From the NCBI GenBank assembly GCA_018136815.1, contig CM030939.1, positions 1,930,808-1,994,807 of the forward strand: 64,000 nucleotides of DNA, written 5' to 3'. Shown here in pieces: positions 53,501 through 62,471 of this stretch (within the stretch, counting starts at the first letter, position 1; each line of letters opens with the position of its first letter). Both the position numbers and the translations under genes were made by a program. Origin of the DNA: Isochrysis galbana (taxonomy: Eukaryota > Haptophyta > Isochrysidales > Isochrysidaceae). The notes under the pieces were generated by a model. That model made no database searches. It saw only the letters and a program-made list of their open reading frames with translations, and was not told the origin of the DNA.

Positions 53501-55840
53501 GAGAACGAGATCGAGACGGTGAAGCATTTGCTCGAAGGAGGTGTCGATGCGTTCCTCAAGCGTGCTGCCTGTGCCTGTCGACCAAATTCCGATGTCGTCC
53601 AGGTACGGCATGCAAATCTCCCACGCGAGGCCCTGGAGCACCGCATCCATGAGACGACACATGTAGGAAGGGCCGGATTGGACGCCGAACGGGAGGTAGT
53701 TGAACTCGTACTTCTGGCGATGGGTGCAGAACGCCGTGATGGGTTTGTCCTCCTCCTTGATAGGCAGACACCAGAAGCCGGAGGCGAGATCGAGCAGGCA
53801 GAGAAACAAAGAATCTCGAGAGCCTTGGCCCCGAGATAGACGATCGATAGCTTCGACGGTGAGCGGGAGAGGACTATCCGAGATACGAAGCTTCGAGTTC
53901 GTGTCGCGATAATCGACACAGAAGCGAACGGATCCGTCCTTCTTGCCGACGAGGACGACCCGCGAAGCCCATGGCGAATTGGACTTACGAATGATGCCTG
54001 CCGCCTCCATCTCGGCGACGTGCTTGTCGACGATGGCACGGCCCTCGTCGCCCATCTTGGACGGAGCGTGCCGGTGGGCTGTAGCACCGGGGAGGAGAGG
54101 CAGCTCGACCTCCATGACGTGCGTGTGCCGAGGGTTCTTCGGGTCGAGAGCGAACGCGTCGATATGCCGTGCCAGCAGGCAGCGTACGCGCTGCCTCTGG
54201 GACGGCGACAATTGCTTGTCGGGATCGATGGTGATAGCGTCGAGGAGCGCGCGCTGTGCCTCAGTGAGCGAGGACTCGGGGTCGTCCCTATCGCCGGCGA
54301 CCGTCGGCCGAGCCTCGTGCAACTTGTACTCGATGTAGGCTGACGCCACCGGCGAGTACGCAGGAAGGGTTACAGGACGTGGTGCCAGGTTCCAGACCGT
54401 GATCAGCACCTCCCCCTCCGGAGTTGGGGTTTCGACGCTAGTGGCGACCATTGGAGGAGAATCGAGGCCGTCACGGGGTGGTAGACGGTCGACGAGGATG
54501 GCGGAGTCGGGGTAGTTTTCGATGATCTCCAGCGGCAGGCGAACGGAGAACGTACCCCTCGATCGCGAGGGGATAGTGATAGGCTGCCTGGTGTACAGAG
54601 CGAACTCTTTCGACGCAACGGCCGACGTAGAGACGTCGGCGAAGAGTGGCTCAATTTCGACGGCGGCAGACGAACGGTTAGGAGACGAAGGTGGACTGCG
54701 AGTGAAGTCGAGACGAGGGGGCGGCTCAAGCTCGGGATCGAGAGGGGGCAATGGAACCGAAGTCGACATTGCCGGCGGCGACTCGCCGTGAGCCTGGCGG
54801 GATGAAACGTTGTCCGAGATAGGAACGAGCGACGACTCCTCTGCCCGTGGCGAGTCGGCGGAGATCACGGCGACAAGCGGTGCAGAGGAGAGACGAGGGC
54901 GAGTGGAGACGAGGGACGGAACGCGACGATTGTTGACCATAAGGGTCAAGCGGCTATCACACCCAGCATCCGGCGACAGTTCGATACAGGCGGCGTATGC
55001 TTCCAGGAAATCGTTTCCCAGGAGAAGCATAGGTGCGCCTTCGACGACGAGGAAACGGTGTCGGAATTCGACACCGGAGAGAGAGAAGACCAACGTGGCG
55101 TAGCCGCGGGTACGGAGGGGGTTACCATCCGGTCCGACAACGGCAGGTCGGTCCGAAGCATGTTCGACTAAGACGCAAGCGTCGCGGGGCAGTGTGGCCA
55201 ACAGCTCGGTGGTTACAACCGAGGGACCGGCTCCCGTGTCGGCTAGAGTCTTGTTGACGGCGAGGGCGGAATCGACGATATAACGAGTAGGGCCCGTGGC
55301 GGAGTGACGGCAAACGATGAGATCGCGAACGTACAGGCAGTGGCGGGGGTATAGGCTTGGCGGCGTGTCGGAGACAAGCCTCGCCGGTACCTCCCTGGTC
55401 AAAGAAGCGACGACAGCAGGCTGGTTGAGAGCAGGTGTGAAACCCGAGGGAACGAAGGCGGCGTGCCGCTGCCTATGGTCGGCAATGACGTCAGCAACGG
55501 AGCGGCGAGCAGGGCGATCGAGCGGAGGCAGCGGTGGGTGCAAGTCCGGCAGGGCACCCAAGCCTAGGCGACATGGCGGCGTAGGGAGAAGAGCGAGGCG
55601 TTCCTGGTCCGACCAGGTAAGACGCAAGGCAGCATGCCAGCCCTTTGGCGTGAACGTGTCCGGAAAGGAAACGGAGCCCCACATCGCCGGTAACTCAAAC
55701 ACGTCGCGAGAGACAGAGAGAGAGAGAGCGAGAGAGAGAGAGAATCCGCAGCGACGGTCGGAGCGTGTCTTCGCTTTGGATTTTCCCACCAAGGCGGAAA
55801 GTCGAAGAGGAACGTTATGTCGCGCAACCACGGCGATCAC
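50561..55840 (-). CDS. Gypsy polyprotein: protease, reverse transcriptase, RNase H, integrase, chromodomain
   Basis: The frame is open from 55840 to 50561 (1759 codons). The first 52 codons are LTR sequence, so translation may start at the ATG at 55684 or be dead. Protease: LADTGAGPSVV with DTG at 201-203. RT: KKDGSVRFCVDYRDTN, LDLASGFW and the palm YLDD at 746-749. RNase H: about 870-1000 with TEVELLAALESI. Integrase: zinc finger H-H-C-C about 1195-1235, then a core with FVDSLTRW, RSDSGSN and HHHESVGLVERAQ. Chromodomain: about 1555-1605 (YLVKWRGYAKAAATWEP), which directs chromoviruses to particular chromatin. Gag is absent. All catalytic motifs look intact. Confidence 0.9.
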   Translation of the reverse strand: MIAVVARHNVPLRLSALVGKSKAKTRSDRRCGFSLSLALSLSVSRDVFELPAMWGSVSFPDTFTPKGWHAALRLTWSDQERLALLPTPPCRLGLGALPDLHPPLPPLDRPARRSVADVIADHRQRHAAFVPSGFTPALNQPAVVASLTREVPARLVSDTPPSLYPRHCLYVRDLIVCRHSATGPTRYIVDSALAVNKTLADTGAGPSVVTTELLATLPRDACVLVEHASDRPAVVGPDGNPLRTRGYATLVFSLSGVEFRHRFLVVEGAPMLLLGNDFLEAYAACIELSPDAGCDSRLTLMVNNRRVPSLVSTRPRLSSAPLVAVISADSPRAEESSLVPISDNVSSRQAHGESPPAMSTSVPLPPLDPELEPPPRLDFTRSPPSSPNRSSAAVEIEPLFADVSTSAVASKEFALYTRQPITIPSRSRGTFSVRLPLEIIENYPDSAILVDRLPPRDGLDSPPMVATSVETPTPEGEVLITVWNLAPRPVTLPAYSPVASAYIEYKLHEARPTVAGDRDDPESSLTEAQRALLDAITIDPDKQLSPSQRQRVRCLLARHIDAFALDPKNPRHTHVMEVELPLLPGATAHRHAPSKMGDEGRAIVDKHVAEMEAAGIIRKSNSPWASRVVLVGKKDGSVRFCVDYRDTNSKLRISDSPLPLTVEAIDRLSRGQGSRDSLFLCLLDLASGFWCLPIKEEDKPITAFCTHRQKYEFNYLPFGVQSGPSYMCRLMDAVLQGLAWEICMPYLDDIGIWSTGTGSTLEERIDTSFEQMLHRLDLVLERLRWAGLSCKASKCILFAIKGEYLGHVVSRRGLEMDPKKVEAVRSIDPRHIDSLEKVRSFLGLCSYYRRFIKGFAHVAAPLTDLTRTGVDVATVSQSPECQTAIRRLIDLITSAPVLAAPRHDKEFIVKTDAASTLGIGGILSQVDDHGHEHVVAYYGRRLTAAERHWTTTEVELLAALESIRTWRPYLWGRHFRLVIDHQALRWLHTMKDTVQGGPASRLMRWALKLSEYRFTVEHKPGANHKDADGVSRLVAADDGTSETSAPKQGGGQLLAAVVPNSRSTTASNNQSPAVAASRSRTTTASSLQADERSSRMSSTTRDSINLSYLDVGTPNAEALKEAQAEDPDCHDLIRFLSSAPHNPDLDHRRLRWLSRESSRCLLRSGLLYRRVPARDGEKLCLYVPKTMRRAYLEAFHDHLCHLGDNRMARLLRDRYFWPGMNADVSEHVRQCHECTLAKAPFRHLADPKGPQVGAYPFDIVFCDVVSMAPTHDFIKGSRGFDKLLVFVDSLTRWIEAAPHNGDPSSADALHAFMSYVVSRHGVPRQLRSDSGSNLASQLTSIILERTGTDLRPSTPHHHESVGLVERAQQTLINMARATDEGGGHWVDHLPFFLMSMRASANRITRMSPAALLYGRELRLPAQLSDPSETGPSPELPQEIRSYAWKMHCRLKAAWAAAYDATLESQADALADTLRTHSPPIQFAPGDRVVRKIPGLRNKLLYHYSGPYRIAEALGAGRYRLRDQENRLLSEEVHVTDLRPYYTLTDEDPVQADEYLVDALLDRKGRGDSRQYLVKWRGYAKAAATWEPLAELLRRCESLVTAYDDAHPFPPLRKPQMRKRAAESQSQTVSAPPTSHAIEAPVGSETTGSDHQAPRRSPRLAPSSHSGPIAHVSHLPVSARPSVANPAGPMMRPQHAVFVLGQWWYSSGSSRGSPWFGSHAFAHAALASPTFVRCRSEAFARLSPSDRTLVSLLDTPSTFF

Positions 55841-56395
55841 ATTGGATACAGATCGCAGCGAGGTATCCTTGCAATCGAAGAAATCTTGCTGTTGAGCGTG
55901 GACCTTCTAGACGTTTCTATCGAGCAACCCCGAGTAGCAACCAAGGGAGGAGAAAACCAAAAACCAACGGGACCAAGGGCTTCCATGCAACTTGCATCAA
56001 GGGGAAAGATAACCCAAAACCAAAGCAGCGAATCTAAATCAATCTCCAAGGGGAGATGGCAAACCAAGGACCAAGGAGAAAGATTCCCTCACCCAAGCAG
56101 CGAACCTAAATCGATCTCCGAGGGGAGATGGCAAACCAAACCTGATTGCCCCCAGAAGCAGGTAAAGAAACGCGGGGAGATAGCGAATTAAACCTTTTGC
56201 GAGGCGCCTGGGAGGAAGAAAGGTGGGGAAACTTCCCTTCTCTTCGAGAGAGCAGAGGGAGGGCGCTCCAGAACCCTAGATCCTAGGCGTCCACGCGAAG
56301 TTTTTGACCGAGAACGAGAACGAGAGAATTATAACGATAAATACCGAACGAAGAGAAGAGAGAAGCCTAGCGAGAGTCGATTCGCGAATGCGACA
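55678..56395 (-). repeat. Gypsy 5' LTR, truncated
   Basis: Matches the first roughly 716 bp of the 3' LTR (minus-strand order), breaking off at GATGTGGGG. One A-to-C difference is visible in the GA tract. The remaining roughly 400 bp of the LTR are missing. Confidence 0.85.
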
Positions 56396-56400
56396 GAAGG

Positions 56401-56756
56401 AGGTCCAGCAGGTGGGCAACAGCCCTCTTGAGATTGAGTTGGAATGTGCAAAACGAATCGATGAGAGCCTTCCCAAAGGTTGGCATGTTTACCAAAAGGT
56501 TAGGAGAAGCTGTGCGACGTCGAGATTCGATCCAGCAGCCTTCGGCCGTGCGGTCCACGCGCTCACCGTGGTACCATTGAGCTGCGACTTCATCATTTCC
56601 ATCCGAGGTGCGGAAGGTGAATATGTACCTTGGAAGAAGTTGGGTGAACTCTTCACCGTCAACCAGAGATTGTTTTTGAAATTTTTGGAGGGTCAGTGCT
56701 CCGGCGAATCGGAGTTGTCCGTCGCGCGGCATCATTGGCGGTGATTGTGGGCCCAT
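56401..56756 (-). pseudogene. Copia polyprotein, 5' part (gag N-terminus)
   Basis: Starts at the first ATG after the primer-binding site (56756) and runs into the gypsy junction. Helical, charged sequence (FQLNLKRAVAHLLDLL) leads directly in frame into 48470. The identity as Gag is from position; no zinc knuckle is present. Confidence 0.7.
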
Positions 56757-56943
56757 TTCCAGTGCTTCTGGCCCGAAGATCGCTCCCTTGAGCGGGTTTG
56801 ACAGCGTAGGCCATGAATTTTGACCCAAAATGAATTCGATCTTGGCCTCAATGTCAACCTTGTGTTGAGAGAAGAGGCCCGGCGAGCGCGCGCCAATGTT
56901 CGCGCGTGAGAGGAGTGATGAACCCCTCTCGGCGGGGGTACCA

Positions 56944-57120
56944 TGTTTGATTCCCACATAAGTGGGACTGTGAATGCCCAGTAGTAGGGTATAGATCAGT
57001 GACATTGACAAGCGTTAGCGCAACTACGCGACAGAGCAACGGCGACGAGGGGGGGGGGAACGTTCCCACACTGGGAATAGAACTGACTCAGTTACAACAA
57101 ATCTCACTTAAGATTAAACA
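56944..57120 (-). repeat. Copia 5' LTR
   Basis: 177 bp, identical to 45423-45599, followed on its outer side by the CACAT duplicate at 57121-57125. Confidence 0.92.
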
Positions 57121-57125
57121 CACAT

Positions 57126-58361
57126 GACGGCGAGAAAGAGATTTGTCACGGGATCGAATGAGAACTGACGAAAGGTGGCCGGGGGCTCGAAGAGCCAAAA
57201 AAGACACCCGGCCGTCGGTTTAAAAAGTTTCCTATTTTTAAGTTTTTACCCCTCTCTGCGCGCCTCCCCGAGGGAGATGGAGGCGCGCGCCGTGCGCCGC
57301 CGGATGCTGCTTGGCGAGAGCTCTCATGTACACCCGGGATGAGCTCCTGGGTCCAACCAGGTGAGGAGTGATGGCCTTTTGAAGTTGGCTGCCCACACCC
57401 CCGTCCATCAGGCCATGGGGGCTCAACGCACCAACGTGCGCACACTAGTGCCTCGCCATTCACAGCCATGCACAGCCCACAAGACACAGCCAGACAGGGC
57501 CCCTGGGGCACTGCCTGGTGCACACTCATCACCCGCTCATCTTTCATTAACGGTTCACACCGCACCGCGCGCGGAGCACGCGGCTGTGAGCCATTTCACT
57601 CAACTGAATCCACCCGTGCGCGCTTCTCAGGTGGTTCGACCTGATCATCTTCAGCTGCAGTTTCAGAAGCGCCTGTGCTTCTGCTGCTTTTGCTGCCTCA
57701 GCAGGTGCGTGTGGCACGGGCGGGGTGCGAAGAGATTCGCCCTGTGTATGTTGCGCAGCCCCGGACCGCGTGCCTGCGACTGGTGCTGACATGGCGACGG
57801 CCGCTATGGTAGGCGCTATGAGCATGGAGCGTGGACGTGGGAGCTGACGCCCACAGTGTGTCCGTGCTGCAGGCAACTTTGCATCCATGAAAGGGGCGCG
57901 ATCGTCTTGCGCTTCAGGTTGGATAGATAGACTCCGGCCTTTGCTATGCGCGAGGTGAGGCGTTGCTTTTCTTACCAACACTCGACTAGAAACTTCAGTA
58001 ATAGGGTGGGAACCGGCGAGGGAGATTTTCAGTCTCCTTCGTCAAGGATGGATAGTAGGCAGCAGTCTTTGCTGGAGCGCGCGTGTAATGTATGCGTCCT
58101 TACGACGCTTGTGCTGCAATAGTGTGAGCATTACCCCCCTTGCCAACAGTCGGGAAATTGAGTAAACACCCGCAAAACGCGCGATTTTTGTATCAAATCT
58201 GACCAGGTAAGTTAAGTCGCGTTCCGTCAAAAGAGGGCCAGGTGATTTTTTGTTGTGCTTGTTTTCTTTTTAGGTAGCCATACTAATATTATTATTAAAG
58301 ATGAGTACAAAGCTAATCACGTTCCCCCCCCCCGCCCCTCTCAACACGCGGTAACTCCCAG
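57126..58361. other. Right flank of the copia element, nothing recognised
   Basis: GC-rich with several compositional open frames. Possible leader of a minus-strand gene before the copia insertion, but no family features. A C-run occurs at 58324-58335. Confidence 0.35.
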
Positions 58362-58946
58362 CTACGCGGACTGAGTTTTCATCTTCTTCGTCTTTTTCTC
58401 ACATCCCTCTTCCTCGATCCTATTGTCGATGTCGTTCTGCTGGCAGGCGACGATATCGCTTGGCTGATCTTGGGTGGCGAGATCCGTGATGCGTGCGAGG
58501 AAGGCCTTCTTGTTCTGCACGTAGAGTTTGCCAGCTGCTCGGCGCACTTGCACCATGGGATTCGTTTCAGAGTACGCGACCGCCGTGATGTATTCCATGC
58601 AGAGGTACGCGACGGCGGCTTGCTCTCCAATGTATCTGGTCTTTGGGATTGGGATCTTGTCGTACTCGTCAGAGTAGTCGCCGACGAGCATGAGGGTTGC
58701 CTTGCACCAACGGCCCATGTATGGCTTGATGAGTGCCCACATTGACGGGTAGCGTTCCTTGGCCAGATCCACGCGAAAGTCTCCACATCCACGGCCCATG
58801 CCAGAGGCTGTGACGAGCAGCATCGCCAGGATGGCGCCGCTCATGCCCTCCTCCATGTGTTCGCAGAACCTGAAGGCTGGGCTGCGGACCTCCTCGTAGG
58901 TGCGGTGACCGAGTCGCTTGGCGATGAAGACAAAGTACTGGCCCAA
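58362..58946 (-). CDS. Unrecognised protein, probably one exon of a longer gene
   Basis: A 194-codon frame with good protein character: YFVFIAKRLGHRTYEEV, a GAILAMLLVTASGMG hydrophobic stretch, IPIPKTRYIGEQAAVAYLCMEYITAVAY, and a Lys/Glu-rich tail. The upstream end has no ATG (a TTG at 58946, then an in-frame stop shortly before). It therefore starts either at an internal ATG (EEGM, about residue 32) or at a splice acceptor such as GGGCCAG near 58940. I do not recognise the family. Viral or host origin cannot be told. Confidence 0.4.
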   Translation of the reverse strand: MGQYFVFIAKRLGHRTYEEVRSPAFRFCEHMEEGMSGAILAMLLVTASGMGRGCGDFRVDLAKERYPSMWALIKPYMGRWCKATLMLVGDYSDEYDKIPIPKTRYIGEQAAVAYLCMEYITAVAYSETNPMVQVRRAAGKLYVQNKKAFLARITDLATQDQPSDIVACQQNDIDNRIEEEGCEKKTKKMKTQSA

Positions 58947-59196
58947 AGTGTCGTTCCGTCAATTGTGGGACATCAGTCGATTTGAGCGATCGAATGTCCA
59001 CAATTGTACATGGAGCAGTATTTTAACGTTGTGTACGAAAACGCTAAGCGGACACAAAACACCATTTCACTACAGACGTGATTGCTCCACGCGCCCTGAT
59101 ATCCATCATAGTGTTGCCATGTCACGGGTAAAAAACTTTTCGCACACACCCTAAATGCAGACTACAACTTTTTTTCTCTGCTTCCCCCCCGCGGTG
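58947..59196. other. Intergenic, nothing recognised
   Basis: AT-richer than its surroundings. No supported feature. Confidence 0.3.
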
Positions 59197-59640
59197 CATG
59201 TTCCCCCCGAGGGAGACGCCGTGTCAGAGCTTTTCCCCTGTGTCTCCGCTAACGGCCGACAACTACATAAACACTCATTTAAAGAGATATTTCACACGGA
59301 GCACGTGTGATGACTTGCAATCACATCGTGCACGCCGTGCATGGGCACGGCGCGATGCGCATCGGTCCCCCCGCGGAGACGCCGTGCGTGCGCATGTCAA
59401 CTTGTCCCCTATGCGTACCCCCTAAGGCCCACAACCACGTAAACAAGCCATGTAAGAGATGTTTCTTTACGCAGCGCGTGTGATGACTTGCAATCACACT
59501 GTGCACGCCGTGCGTGGGCACGGCGCGATGTGCATCGGCTCCCCCGCGGGGGCGCCGTGCGTGCGCATAGCATTTTCCAGGAAGGTGCACGCCGTGCGTT
59601 CACTCGTTCCGCGGGGGGGACTCTGGGCGCGGAGGGCGGT
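59197..59640. repeat. Tandem repeat with 173-bp period, about 2.5 units
   Basis: GTGTGATGACTTGCAATCAC recurs at 59305 and 59478. The segments before and after also repeat (ACGCCGTG..., CCCGCGG-GACGCCGTG, AACCACGTAAACA against AACTACATAAACA). Each unit holds the inverted repeat CGCCGTGC/GCACGGCG with a short loop. Units differ by about 15-25%, so the array is not recent. Confidence 0.8.
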
Positions 59641-59890
59641 CGGGAACCATGGGGACACCCCCTGGGACCGGGGAATTATTACCGTACATGGCGAGAACAT
59701 TAACATAAACAACTGGTATGTCTATTGGTCTCTCTCTCTCTCTCTCTCTCCCCCCCCCCCGGGGTTCCCTCCCTCCCCCCCCCCCTCCTCCTCTCATCGA
59801 CCTACCAGAGAGAGAAGGCTCCTACTGCCTGCCTCCCTCCTCCCTCCTCGCTCACCCTCCAGCTCTCTCCTCGCCCTCGTCTTCCTCACG

Positions 59891-60421
59891 ATGGTGGCGA
59901 CTCGGCGCGCATCCGCACGGTCCTCCGTCCTCTCCTCTCGTGCTCCTGCTCGCTGGCTTCGTTCGACTCTCTCGACACGGCCACCTGTCGACTGGACGCC
60001 GAGCGCAAGCGCTGCTCGCACGACTCGTTCCTCCTCCTGCTCCAAGAGCGCGGCGGAGGAGGCGCAGCTTGTTCGCGTTCCTGATACCGATGAGGAGGCC
60101 CTTTCTCCGACCGAGGAGGCCATCACCACCACCACCGACGAGGACTCCGGGGCTGTGGGAGGAGAAGAGAAGAACAAGAACGGTGCGTCGGACGCTCCAG
60201 GCCTTCTTCTTCCCATCGCGCCGGTTGCGGAGGTCGAGGAGCCAGCCGAGTCGATGGAGGAGGTCGAGACCGCCCACGCGCTCGCTCTCACCGAGGACAA
60301 GGAAGCCGAGGAGGAGGACGAGAAGACGGAGAAGACGGAGAAGATGGAGAAGGAGAAGACGGCTGCGTCCGACGCACCAGCCGGAGAAGTCTTCACTTTG
60401 TTCGCGGAGACAGAAGAGTGA
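59891..60421 (+). CDS. Acidic low-complexity protein, unrecognised
   Basis: 176 codons from the ATG at 59891, directly after a CT-rich leader like those of other genes here. The N-terminal 50 residues are Arg/Ser/Ala-rich and basic. The rest is strongly acidic with repeated EEDEKTEKTEKMEKEK-like stretches and an FTLFAETEE end. It could be a real disordered protein or the Gag start of an unrecognised retroelement. The region after the stop repeats STSDD-TTP coding-like words, which favours a repeat-derived origin. Confidence 0.35.
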   Translation: MVATRRASARSSVLSSRAPARWLRSTLSTRPPVDWTPSASAARTTRSSSCSKSAAEEAQLVRVPDTDEEALSPTEEAITTTTDEDSGAVGGEEKNKNGASDAPGLLLPIAPVAEVEEPAESMEEVETAHALALTEDKEAEEEDEKTEKTEKMEKEKTAASDAPAGEVFTLFAETEE

Positions 60422-60535
60422 GAAGCGTTTGTTTCGCCGTTTCGAGATGTTTCGCGAATGGAGGAAGGGGCGTTACGACAAAATCACCTGGCCCTCTTTT
60501 GACGGAACGCGACTTCATGGTGAAGAGCGAGGCTT

Positions 60536-60890
60536 GTGGAGGACCCTCCACCTCGGACGACGACACAACCCCTCTGGTCGAACAAGAGGTTGCGCAACAC
60601 CTCTCGACTGTGCAACGACCAACAAGCGAGCGGGCGCGCACGACGCCAACGCGCCGCGCGCTTGACACCGGACGCCCCCTCCACCTCGGACGACACAACC
60701 CCCTCTGGCCGAACGAGAGGTTGCGCAACACCTGGCGGCGGCGGCGAAGGGGGAGGAGGAGACGGTGGCGGCGGCGATGGAGGCGGCGGCGAGGGCGGTG
60801 GCGGCGACGGCGGTGGCGGCGACGGCGGTGGCGGCGAGGGCGGTGGCGGCGAGGGCGGTGGCGGCGAGGCCACATACGCCCACGAGGGCG
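60536..60890 (+). repeat. Imperfect duplication followed by a GGCGGTGGCGGCGA minisatellite
   Basis: CCTCCACCTCGGACGACACAACCCC-like blocks recur at about 60544 and 60676, each followed by a CGAAC-AGAGGTTGCGCAACACCT block. A run of GGCGGTGGCGGCGA/GG units fills 60725-60880. No protein family recognised. Confidence 0.7.
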
Positions 60891-61105
60891 CTCCCCCTCC
60901 GGTGCCTCGCCCCGTGCGCATCGCGACCCCTTGAGGGCATCGGGCGAAAAAAAATTGGGACACGGAGGAAGGGGCAAATTTCCCGTCAGTTTCCACCCCC
61001 CACTTCTCTCCCCCCGCTCTCTCCCTCCAGGGGCCGAACGCGCGCGCCCCTGAGACATGACCCCTGCTCGACTCGACGTAAGGGAACTCCGCGCTCGAGC
61101 ACCTG

Positions 61106-61749
61106 TGCCCTTTGGGCCCCAGACCCCCAACGGTAGCCCCCACAGCGATGCGTAACAAGAAAACGTGCAAACGGGCCAGAAAGCCAGAAGCCAGAAAGCC
61201 GGAAATCACTATCGCGGAGGGCCGAGGGCCGACGTTCGACGCGAGCGCGAGCAAGCGTCGGGCCGCTAATCGACGCGTCCCCGGTGCAGCGTGCCTCGGC
61301 CAGCCACAACCATGCGCGCAGGCTGCCGGGCGCGCCTCCTACTGCCCCCCATGCCCGCCGCCGCCTCATCGCAATATCGCCCCGATGCTTTCTTTCCCCG
61401 TGAAGAGGTTTGGGCTCGGGCCGAGCTTGTGCCATTGTATCATATCAGTCGACTTGCTGTGGTGCTGTGGTATAGTCTGTCTATTCTTGTATGTATCGTG
61501 GGTGAAAGGCGCGTGAAACCCGTTATTCCGCGCGCCAGTTTCATCGTGCGGTACGTGTTTGGTATTCCGACGCTTTTGACTAGCGCTAGCGCTTTCCACT
61601 TTTGCTCGCCGTGGGTGTTGGCGAAGGGTTTTGGCCCGTTTCCTGCCGTGTGCCGTGTCTTGCGCGACGTTTTCTACGCAGTATACGCAGTTGGAATCGC
61701 CTCCCATGATTGTCGGGATGGTGGCATAAAACGTGGTTTATGATCTCCG
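61106..61749 (-). repeat. Dispersed repeat, inverted relative of 42430-42632
   Basis: GTGCCCTTTGGGCCCCAGACCCCC at 61106-61129 and GCATAAAACGTGGTTTATGATCTCCGG at 61723-61749 are the reverse complement, in matching order, of blocks at 42609-42631 and 42430-42459. The interior is longer here by about 440 bp. No gene supported between 60890 and 62471. Confidence 0.5.
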
Positions 61750-62471
61750 GGCCCGGTGTCATCCCTTTCTTTTCCCGCGCGTTCTCTTCTTTCCCCCCCG
61801 CGTGTCTTCTCTTGGTCCGGAAGACTTTCTCACGCTCAGCGCTATCGCTCGAGCGCTCCTGTGGTCTTCTGCCCTGTGTGCCCTCCGTCCTCGTTCTCGT
61901 CTCGCGTGACCGCATGCCGGTCGAGGTCTCTCGTTCATCCTCAGCTCCTTCGATGCGTGCCTCCCATGTGTCCGGTAGCCCGTGCCCCATGGCCCTGAAC
62001 TGTAGCCTCCCCATGTTACATACATCAATCCTCCTGCTTCCACATGTGACACAGCCACAGCTCCACTCCATCCCACACATCCTGTGTTCACGGGATTGGA
62101 CCATTCGCCATTCGAACAGGTCGTGTCCAATGGAGAAGTAGACGTTTGAATTAGTTTACAACAATGCGCTCGACACCGACAACAGAGCGCACGCACGCAG
62201 GTATGTAGCGTAAGCATACAGCCACACATCTAGCGCCACGCCTCCCACGAAGACTAATTTTTTTTCACATGCACTCGCAAGTAATACTTGCACGTGTGCT
62301 ATGTGCTTTGTGCAATAAGTCTACAACGAGTACACATGCAAATTGTACTCGTAGTAATCAATGCATACACCCTCAGTCGATAAATGATACATGACCTCGA
62401 CGTTCTCCTCTTGCAGCATCTTTGATCTCTGTCACCTCGCCTTCATCGTATAGGCGGATGGTCGGTTGATC

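Larger units (their letters stand above)
48476..56395 (-). mobile_element. Gypsy-type chromovirus nested in the copia element
   Basis: 7920 bp with outer ends TG (48476) and CA (56395) on the plus strand, flanked by the duplication GAAGG (48471-48475 and 56396-56400). The 3' LTR is 48476-49593 (1118 bp). The 5' LTR (about 55678-56395) matches it over about 716 bp with very few differences, then stops. About 400 bp of LTR, the primer-binding site and gag are missing, and pol joins directly. The near-identity of the LTRs indicates a young insertion. The deletion shows this copy cannot now move on its own. Confidence 0.9.
45423..57120 (-). mobile_element. Copia-type LTR retrotransposon, interrupted by a nested gypsy element
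   Basis: Two LTRs of 177 bp (45423-45599 and 56944-57120) begin TGTTT, end AAACA and are identical. The 5-bp target duplication CACAT flanks them at 45418-45422 and 57121-57125. Just inside the 5' LTR (minus strand) is TGGTACCCCCGCC (about 56931-56943), a primer-binding site like Ty1's initiator-Met site. Without the nested gypsy insertion (48476-56395) and one GAAGG duplicate, the element is about 3.77 kb with one open frame. Identical LTRs mean a recent insertion. Confidence 0.92.

Noticed and set aside
56520..56600. tRNA-like segment on the minus strand (GCTCAATGG ... GAGC, ATCGAATC)
   Set aside because: A D-arm can be drawn, but the T-stem and acceptor stem do not pair, and the segment is coding in the copia gag frame. 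Coincidence is likelier.
60418..61254. Several 200-250 codon frames over the GGCGGTGGC minisatellite
   Set aside because: Gly, Arg and Ser-Pro-Pro runs from the repeat; no support for a gene.
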